NCBI GenBank assembly: GCA_002379855.1
Contig: DFUX01000062.1
Location: 1 to 9,088 of the forward strand
DNA: 9,088 nt
Source of the DNA: Cloacimonetes bacterium UBA4175
GTDB lineage: Bacteria; Cloacimonadota; Cloacimonadia; Cloacimonadales; Cloacimonadaceae
Direction of reading: 5' to 3'
Shown here: positions 6,201-9,088 of the stretch, in pieces
Layout: each line of letters opens with the position of its first letter
Numbering within the stretch: the stretch's first letter is position 1
Translations under genes and position numbers: made by a program
The notes under the pieces: generated by a model
Told to the model about the DNA's origin: nothing
What the model saw: the letters and a program-made list of their open reading frames with translations, nothing else
Database searches by the model: none

Positions 6201-8600
6201 AGTTCCGGGTTGCACGTAGGGGAAATTGTATGCGCCGTTGGTATCCGTGACGGTGGAATAAATTGTCCCTTCAAGCACAATGTTCACATCCGACACTGGG
6301 TTTCCGCCGGATGTTACCACTCCGTTGAGGATGGCCGTATCCACGAAGTTGAAGCTCAAGCGGATATTGGCACGGTTCTGCGATGTGGTTCCTGTCGTGT
6401 TTCCGGCGGCATCGGCTGAGTCGCTCTGGAAGCGCAGGGAGGTGTTGGTTCCGGTGGTTTCTGTGTAATACACTTGGGCGTTTCGGGTATAGCTACCGGT
6501 TAAGGTGGTGACGATATCCACAAGCAGGTTGGATACCCCGTCCCACAAAAATGGAGCGCTGAAAGGGTGTGTGTTCCAGCCTTCCACAGGCATAAAGTTG
6601 TTCTCATAGAAGACTTGGGTATATTCCCCAACCTCAAAGGTGGTGGTCAGGGATTGCTGGTTGGTATTCTTCACCTTGATCGTATAGTTTGGCATGGGTG
6701 AGCAGGTGTTCAACGCCATCACGTTGAATCCGAGGGAGCTGATCAATCCCGGAGCTCCGCCGGCGGCTATAATCTCCGCCGCGGTATAGAGATATTGCTG
6801 ATGGAAGTTTTTATAATATGTTCCGTATGGGGTGGGGGCTCCGGTCGCCGTGTTGGTGGAGGTTCCGTCGCCGATGGAGACTATAGTTGTTCCCGCTTCC
6901 ATCACCAGAACGTTGAGGTTCGGGCTTTGGTCGTTAGTGGGATTGATGTCTCCTGGTAGGAACACCTTGGCGTAAAGATCCACATTTCCTTCCACGGTGG
7001 GGGTCCAGGTCAACGGCACTTCCACTGTGGTATCAGGAGCGATATCCACACCATTCGCGGTGGCCAGTTCCTGATTATCGCCGTTGAAGAGTTTGACCGT
7101 GTAGGTGCTCTGCGAGGCTGTGCCCCAGTTGCGGATGGTGGCGTTATAGGTGGTGGCGTTGCCCACGGTAGGGGTTACATTGCCGCTGAGCTGCTCGCAG
7201 GCCAGGTCGTTGGGCGCGATCTGCTCAAACACCACATCGTCCACATAGATGGTCCGACCTGCGCCGCCAAGGCCGTGCTTGAAACAGATATGTGTTCCTG
7301 TTCCGGTATAGGAAGAGAGATTGACCACATATTCGGTGAGCGTGGTGCTGAGAAACAGGTTCTGCACTTCAGTGTAGGTAGCGGGATCCAGAGGATTGCT
7401 CATCACTCCGACGGAGAGCATATAGTCTGATCCGACTGAGCGTGACCAGAACTTCAGGCGTATGGTGTTAATGGACAGCGGCGGAGCGATGGGCGGGCCC
7501 ACCAGGATCAGGGTCGCACTTGCGTCGGAAGGATTGTAAAGCCGCACGCAGTTGGGCTGGCTGTGGGCATAGGTGGTGGAGGCATAGGTTTCCACCACAG
7601 CGTTTGTGGAACTGGATTGGATTATGTTTGTCCAATCAAAGGGCAGCTCCGGAGGGGTCACCGCGTCCCAGTTCTGGCTGTATGGCAGGGTGGTGACATC
7701 CGGATCGCCGTGGGTGGTGAAGCTCCACACCGGGCAGTTACTTGCGCTGCCATGGGTGTTGTAAGGAACCACTTGCCAATAATAGGTGGTGTTAAGCTGC
7801 AGATCGGGATCGGGGTCATAAGTGCACGCCAGACCCAGATCCTGGTTGTTGACGATGTTGGTGGGCGGATTGTCTGTGCCCAGTGACAAGCGGTAGCCGT
7901 CCGGCCAGATATTGCCGCGCATCCAGTTCAGGGTGGCAAAGGGGCTCACCAGGGTCGCCCCGGGCTGGGGTGAAACAACCAACGCCGGATCTGGCGGCGT
8001 AGTGGTGGGGGTGATCAGTTGGATGTTGGCGCGGTTGTAGGTTCTGTTGCCGTCAACAGTTGGGAAGTTGGCGTCAAGATACTTGTAGACAGCCATGTAG
8101 TCCGGGGTGGTGCTGGTATATTGGAAGTTGGGGTAACCTGACGCCCAGCTACCATCCCAGTTCTCAAACAGGAATTCGATGTTCTGGGTGCCGTTCCAGG
8201 CAAAGGGAGTGCTGAAAGCGATGTAGTGCCAGCCTCCTCCATTGTAGGTAAGCTCGCCCTGAAATACCTGCTGAAACTGCGTATTGTCCGGATAACCGAT
8301 ATCCGTTGTCTCATAGGCCGAGACAGTAGTATGCCGCACATACACACGTTGGTCTTGCACGGTATAGTTGCTGGGCGTGTTGCCGACGTAGAAGCCAACG
8401 CCGATGATGGTGTTCGCGCTGGTGAGTCCGGCAGTGTTTATCTCTGCCTGCGTGTAGATAACCTTGCCCCAGCCGTAGTTGTATAATCCGTAGAACGGAA
8501 TATAGTACTGGGTGCTGGTTCCGTCGCCGATGGTGTAGGAGTCGGCGAAAGCGAGAACAGCAAGGAGCAAGAACAGGGTGAAGATAACAAGTCTTTTCAT
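264..8600 (-). CDS. Giant multidomain secreted surface protein with T9SS-type C-terminal sorting domain (adhesin-like)
   Basis: The product has 2,778 residues, starting at ATG 8600-8598 behind a good Shine-Dalgarno site and ending at TAG 266-264. Modules by eye: signal peptide 1-19; GDGT module 21-196; Ig/FN3-like 203-298; jelly-roll (choice-of-anchor-J-like) 302-462; CARDB-like 463-570; GDGT 571-750; two carboxypeptidase-regulatory-like domains 755-918; FN3 922-1238, split by a jelly-roll domain at 950-1118 and a charged linker; CARDB-like 1243-1351; GDGT 1352-1528; ASH/choice-of-anchor-D-like 1532-1636; jelly-roll 1641-1800; CARDB-like 1801-1911; GDGT 1912-2088; two regulatory-like domains 2093-2254; split FN3 2259-2594; regulatory-like 2602-2678; FlgD-Ig/T9SS domain 2688-2778. 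No catalytic motif, lipobox, LPXTG or internal membrane segment is visible. The chain is Thr/Asn/Gly/Tyr-rich, as is usual for exported beta proteins. I infer export by Sec, outer-membrane passage by T9SS, and a surface-binding or structural role. The ligand is unknown. Export is well supported; the adhesin role is a guess. Confidence 0.93.
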   Translation of the reverse strand: MKRLVIFTLFLLLAVLAFADSYTIGDGTSTQYYIPFYGLYNYGWGKVIYTQAEINTAGLTSANTIIGVGFYVGNTPSNYTVQDQRVYVRHTTVSAYETTDIGYPDNTQFQQVFQGELTYNGGGWHYIAFSTPFAWNGTQNIEFLFENWDGSWASGYPNFQYTSTTPDYMAVYKYLDANFPTVDGNRTYNRANIQLITPTTTPPDPALVVSPQPGATLVSPFATLNWMRGNIWPDGYRLSLGTDNPPTNIVNNQDLGLACTYDPDPDLQLNTTYYWQVVPYNTHGSASNCPVWSFTTHGDPDVTTLPYSQNWDAVTPPELPFDWTNIIQSSSTNAVVETYASTTYAHSQPNCVRLYNPSDASATLILVGPPIAPPLSINTIRLKFWSRSVGSDYMLSVGVMSNPLDPATYTEVQNLFLSTTLTEYVVNLSSYTGTGTHICFKHGLGGAGRTIYVDDVVFEQIAPNDLACEQLSGNVTPTVGNATTYNATIRNWGTASQSTYTVKLFNGDNQELATANGVDIAPDTTVEVPLTWTPTVEGNVDLYAKVFLPGDINPTNDQSPNLNVLVMEAGTTIVSIGDGTSTNTATGAPTPYGTYYKNFHQQYLYTAAEIIAAGGAPGLISSLGFNVMALNTCSPMPNYTIKVKNTNQQSLTTTFEVGEYTQVFYENNFMPVEGWNTHPFSAPFLWDGVSNLLVDIVTTLTGSYTRNAQVYYTETTGTNTSLRFQSDSADAAGNTTGTTSQNRANIRLSFNFVDTAILNGVVTSGGNPVSDVNIVLEGTIYSTVTDTNGAYNFPYVQPGTYTLTASKIGYETQSVTVTLLANETTTQNINLIPSSTVNVTGLVVGSDQPTVGLAGVDITLVGQTTHSGTTNATGHFTITGVFSGNTYDYQLVTEGYQDLTGSITVGAGNYDMGTLVMSETAVPPRYVQATENTEQTQVSLVWRSPGSSGGVEDFEFDNGGWVPSSDWSNPLGDWEWTNTYDVSNYTDIDTYYADTPPTEAHSGTGMWGTVIDGGYTNANGWSYLRKTFNLSECANPVLDLWHYMDGYNNWDYGLIKVNGNTVWGTIASAVFMPWQRLTIDLSAYGNQNNVEISFEWFATATVSYAGWYLDDIYVGPPMGRTVTQIDPPAPTPPSRFSGLESEDVANKQQLINKLRSQHQISRDSSREPNRVFIGYKVWRLLQGNENDETSWTQLTANTITDTSYVDSGWDGAPDGNYKWAVKAIYTNGVPSVPAFSNMLHILRHDLAATQIAGSTTPTVGMASTYQVTVENTSTTTQLGTNYTVKLMSGTTELASTNGINLASGETHVFDIEWTPTTDGAMTIYGKVVLNGDTVPDNDNTPELNITVMEAGVIAVTVGEGTSSDGRPVDFYYKNSLFQCLYYPEELGMFGSITALSFYNNFVTNLPDKPTKLWLGSTQSSDLSAGWILPSDGLTLVYDGNVTYPSGENTITIPLQTPYNYTSGNLVLYANRPWEDTYYNSGDDFRVQTVGSNRARILRADATQYDPTAPSATGTLSGTFPMTTFHLSAIGNTPVFTVSATAVDFGTILINNDVTRQISISNAGGGALTINSISVTGDPFYTLSDLPVLPATISFGQQLNFNLNYSPTAEGTHTATITIVDNTTRETHTITVTANCIDTQINTLPYLQNFDAVATPDLPVDWGSIIQSTSTSAFVGTYSSSTYAHSQPNCVRLYNPSDANATLILLAPPYASAIATNTTRVKFWARSSGSNYPLSVGVIADPLDPATYTEVQSIALTTTVTEYVVSFNGYTGTGRTIAFKHGLGGTGRSLYLDDVMLEVIPDNDLAATAITGNSTPSLGQPSTYTVSVFNWGILPQSTYEVKLFKVATPTDIELATAPGVQVAPGETASVPVTWTPDTEGATTIYARVVLTGDQNNLNDRSPNLNVLVQPAGTLAYTVGDGVQTARTPIDFYFKNSVQQYLIYPAEIGNFMGMLTGMSLYNNFTQDLLDKPINVWLGTTTAEDMSAGWIPIQNHTQVFSGNLNFPTGENIITIPFADPYLYLNGENLILTFQRPMDGNWFNSTNYFKAQTVGSNRVRKIQSDSVTYDPADMSANGTLTGQFPMTTFYGIPGGVGHLNGTVTGAGGAPLEGVAVVFTTGGYQTVTDAQGQYQINNILSDTYTINFSAYGYVDATRTVTIDEDETETLNVSMTPMAMVNVTGQVNASDTGAGISGASIHLQGYANYNVNTTATGSFTIPSVYANQNYDYLIMAPGYTTAQGTINVGSSNHNMGTITLNEVAYAPHSVVADENDTGTVVELTWQAPDPNAIEVTESFEDTTFPPSDWTQTITNTGEANSSGLYPTWCRFGATNLDGRLVTPTHGSYQSGMVWDYNHQDEWLITPSFNCPPSAYLSFDSHVFLGSTNGDHYYVKISLDNGTTWTEIWDASAQTGGWNYYASPITVDLSAYSGHQIKLAFNACDGPDIEGLWYNWVIDNIYIGNALTPAATPAQTIRFSDADLTVKSAAPSGFGVRPMANANPSRAMQNGGTREEPRLPFPEEVRAVSQSGRQHIGYMVWRLTQGNESNEPSWQCLTPEVITDANLSDTGWQSVPNGNYRWAVKAIYTNGVSSVPSFSNAIEKVQYTGLIAGVVRGNNNTPLAGAQVTANGVTATTNSGGAYTLVLPVGTYDVTASATGYTSQTAEGIQVNANQTTTLNFVMALPNDDVVEVSATALIGNYPNPFNPETTISYSVKEPAPVKIEIYNTKGQLVRTLVNQIQPRGFYSEIWNGTDERGNPVASGVYMYRMTAGNYRSHKKMMLIK
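267..539 (-). other. C-terminal FlgD-Ig-like / T9SS type A sorting domain (residues 2688-2778)
   Basis: The last 91 residues carry the typical YPNPFNPETTISY opening, the KIEIYNTKGQLVRTL strand, GNPVASGVYMYRM and a basic end, KKMMLIK. This pattern is known from T9SS cargo C-terminal domains, which guide outer-membrane passage and are often removed when the cargo is attached to the surface. No T9SS component gene lies in the window, so use of that pathway is inferred from the domain alone. Confidence 0.85.
819..3680 (-). repeat. Internal super-repeat copy II (residues 1641-2594)
   Basis: This is the second copy of the block at 4887-7697, with the same module order. The offset is 1,339 residues at its start and 1,356 at its end, so only small insertions and deletions separate the copies. 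It ends with IGYMVWRLTQGNE and NYRWAVKAIYTNGVSSVPSFSN, matching IGYKVWRLLQGNE and NYKWAVKAIYTNGVPSVPAFSN of copy I. A single extra regulatory-like domain and the sorting domain follow. Confidence 0.85.
3490..3560 (-). repeat. Near-identical 71-base block, copy II
   Basis: This is the partner of 7504-7574, in the same orientation and about 4.0 kb away, with three mismatches in 71 bases. Both copies read in the same frame, so recombination between them would add or remove a whole in-frame unit of about 1,338 codons. Confidence 0.85.
4887..7697 (-). repeat. Internal super-repeat copy I (residues 302-1238)
   Basis: This block encodes jelly-roll A, CARDB-like, GDGT, two carboxypeptidase-regulatory-like domains and a split FN3 with jelly-roll B. 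The same modules occur in the same order in copy II at 819-3680. Shared landmarks include TYAHSQPNCVRLYNPSDA, PLDPATYTEVQ, KHGLGG.GR, NDLA, a QTVGSNR/NRANI-type end to the GDGT module, IGYKVWRL and WAVKAIYTNGV. By eye, jelly-roll A is about two-thirds identical between copies. Other modules are more diverged. Confidence 0.85.
7504..7574 (-). repeat. Near-identical 71-base block, copy I
   Basis: This stretch differs from 3490-3560 at only three of 71 bases, counted by hand. It encodes most of TYAHSQPNCVRLYNPSDA and the following strand of jelly-roll A. The flanks diverge quickly on both sides, so DNA identity here is much higher than in the rest of the duplicated unit. Confidence 0.85.
8544..8600 (-). 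other. Signal peptide of the giant protein (residues 1-19)
   Basis: The N-terminus has a basic start (MKR), a hydrophobic core (LVIFTLFLLLAVL) and a small-residue end AFA before Asp-20. This fits signal peptidase I cleavage after Ala-19. There is no cysteine near the cleavage site, so it is not a lipoprotein signal. Its position right behind a clear ribosome-binding site supports the chosen start. Confidence 0.9.
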
Positions 8601-8605
8601 CTCTT

Positions 8606-8612
8606 CTCCTTA
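8606..8612 (-). promoter_or_regulatory. Ribosome-binding site of the giant gene
   Basis: The minus strand reads TAAGGAG followed by five bases (AAGAG) and then ATG. This is a strong Shine-Dalgarno match at normal spacing, and it fixes the start at 8600. Confidence 0.85.
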
Positions 8613-8757
8613 GAGTGCTTAATTAAAGATTGTTACGATTGAGTTTAGTGCGGTTGTTAAAACTTTTGACACCTTATACCCTCGAAATGGAGAGGATTGC
8701 ATAACCTGGCTTGAGCCTGGCTGTGATTCAGGTTGCACCGCTTGCGGGCGTGAAGAT

Positions 8758-8777
8758 GTTGCGGGGTGAGCCGCAAC
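8758..8777 (-). other. Hairpin between the small ORF and the giant gene
   Basis: A perfect 7-bp stem GTTGCGG/CCGCAAC encloses a six-base loop, 38 bases after the small ORF's stop. No T-run follows on the minus strand, so it is not a standard terminator. It could stabilise or attenuate the transcript, or be incidental. Confidence 0.4.
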
Positions 8778-8814
8778 CGCTCCATGCGATACTTTCCTGT
8801 CAACACAGTTTTTG

Positions 8815-8994
8815 CTACAGCTCAAGCTGAACATCGTTTACCTCGATGTCTTCATTTTGGGAGAACGCAAACGAACCCAGCTTATCACAGATCACAAGCT
8901 CAGGTAAACGTTTCCCTTCTCCAATCCATATAAAAAGAGTTCCATCTTTTTGTAAAGGATTATTTTGGAGCTGCCGCGTAATAATTGGCTTCAT
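8815..8994 (-). CDS. Small hypothetical protein of 59 residues, or 3' remnant of a longer gene
   Basis: ATG 8994-8992 to TAG 8817-8815. I do not recognise the protein. It reads as a plausible folded segment: a polar N-terminus (KPIITRQLQNNPLQKDG), a strand GTLFIWIG, then LPELVICDKLGSFAF and an acidic end. G+C is about 41% by count, against mid-50s in sampled lines of the giant gene, so its origin may differ. AAGG lies six bases before the ATG as a weak ribosome-binding site. The ATG overlaps the TGA of another open frame (ATGA), which can signal translational coupling. The same frame also stays open upstream to the window edge, so a longer protein starting outside, or a truncated gene end, is possible. 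It stops 214 bases before the giant gene, on the same strand. Confidence 0.45.
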   Translation of the reverse strand: MKPIITRQLQNNPLQKDGTLFIWIGEGKRLPELVICDKLGSFAFSQNEDIEVNDVQLEL

Positions 8995-9088
8995 GTTTTG
9001 CCTTGCGAAGGGAAAGTGATGGCGATGGTCGTTCCGCTTGTTTTGGGCTGGACACTTGACCTTATATCCGGGCTGCCGAAGTCTGTTC
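8991..9088 (-). other. Open frame entering from the right edge, ending at TGA 8993-8991
   Basis: One minus-strand frame is open from the edge and reads TDFGSPDIRSSVQPKTSG and on to a Lys-Thr end, then TGA. Its stop overlaps the ATG of the 59-residue ORF. It could be the C-terminus of an upstream gene, but the segment overlaps the dispersed repeat and two frames are open here. Coding status is therefore weak. Confidence 0.2.
9055..9088 (-). repeat. Short dispersed repeat, right copy (inverted, cut by the window edge)
   Basis: The minus strand reads ACAGACTTCGGCAGCCC (9086-9070) joined directly to GGATATAAGG (9069-9060), one base, then CAAG. It matches the left copy at 101-145 in opposite orientation, with the 17-base and 10-base parts exact. 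The repeat may continue past the right edge. Confidence 0.7.

Larger units (their letters stand above)
8601..8814 (-). promoter_or_regulatory. Leader / intergenic region upstream of the giant gene
   Basis: These 214 bases must hold the promoter unless the giant gene is read through from the small ORF. On the minus strand a perfect TTGACA occurs at 8802-8797, but no good -10 box follows at 16-18 bases. AT-rich sequence at 8619-8665 is the likelier promoter zone, although no pair of boxes there is convincing. A GGGTATAAGG (8681-8672) resembles the GGATATAAGG of the dispersed repeat. No riboswitch was recognised. Confidence 0.4.

Noticed and set aside
5910..6419. Plus-strand open frame of 169 codons
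   Set aside because: It is antisense to the regulatory-like and GDGT modules, with no ribosome-binding site or recognisable fold.
264..8600. Enzyme function such as protease or glycoside hydrolase in the giant protein
   Set aside because: Every region is accounted for by non-catalytic beta modules. The carboxypeptidase-regulatory-like domains lack the peptidase part, and the jelly rolls show no catalytic motif.
8797..8802. Perfect TTGACA on the minus strand as a -35 box for the giant gene
   Set aside because: No acceptable -10 box lies 16-18 bases downstream, and this phylum may not use that consensus.
8619..8834. Minus-strand open frame of 71 codons in the leader
   Set aside because: It starts inside the 59-residue ORF in another frame, has no ribosome-binding site, and has non-protein-like composition. 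I treat it as leader sequence.
1..9088. CRISPR array, tRNA, rRNA, transposase or phage genes
   Set aside because: I found no regularly spaced short repeats, no RNA gene pattern and no such proteins on either strand.

Overview
The window is dominated by a single minus-strand gene (264-8600) for a secreted protein of 2,778 residues, about 300 kDa. It has an N-terminal signal peptide, a long chain of beta-sandwich surface modules, and a C-terminal FlgD-Ig-like sorting domain of the type IX secretion system (T9SS) kind. The protein style (repeated IGDGTST modules, CARDB-like, carboxypeptidase-regulatory-like and choice-of-anchor-J-like domains, and a YPNPFNPETTISY tail) and the roughly mid-50s G+C suggest the Fibrobacteres-Chlorobi-Bacteroidetes neighbourhood. 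My best guess is a Candidatus Cloacimonadota genome. This is an inference from protein style, because the window holds no marker gene.

Layout, left to right on the plus strand: 1-180 is a non-coding, hairpin-rich stretch with one copy of a short repeat. 182-211 is a rho-independent terminator that serves the giant gene. 264-8600 is the giant gene. 8601-8814 is its leader, with a strong Shine-Dalgarno site and no convincing promoter. 8815-8994 is a small AT-rich minus-strand ORF of 59 codons whose ATG overlaps the TGA of another open frame running off the right edge (ATGA). The right edge carries a second copy of the short repeat in inverted orientation, so the two copies bracket the giant gene.

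The most notable signal is the internal architecture of the giant protein. Nearly the whole chain is two copies of a multi-module unit (residues about 21-1238 and 1352-2594) joined by one CARDB-like domain. Each unit runs: two 'GDGT' modules separated by a swappable Ig-type slot, a jelly-roll domain and a CARDB-like domain; then a pair of carboxypeptidase-regulatory-like domains; then a fibronectin III fold split by a second jelly-roll domain and an Arg-rich linker. The slot holds an Ig/FN3-like domain in unit 1 and an ASH/choice-of-anchor-D-like domain in unit 2. Part of the duplication is still nearly identical at the DNA level.

No enzyme, defence system, mobile-element transposase, CRISPR array, tRNA or rRNA is recognisable. 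The gene looks like a single-gene transcription unit encoding an exported surface or adhesin-like protein. Its ligand cannot be read from the sequence.
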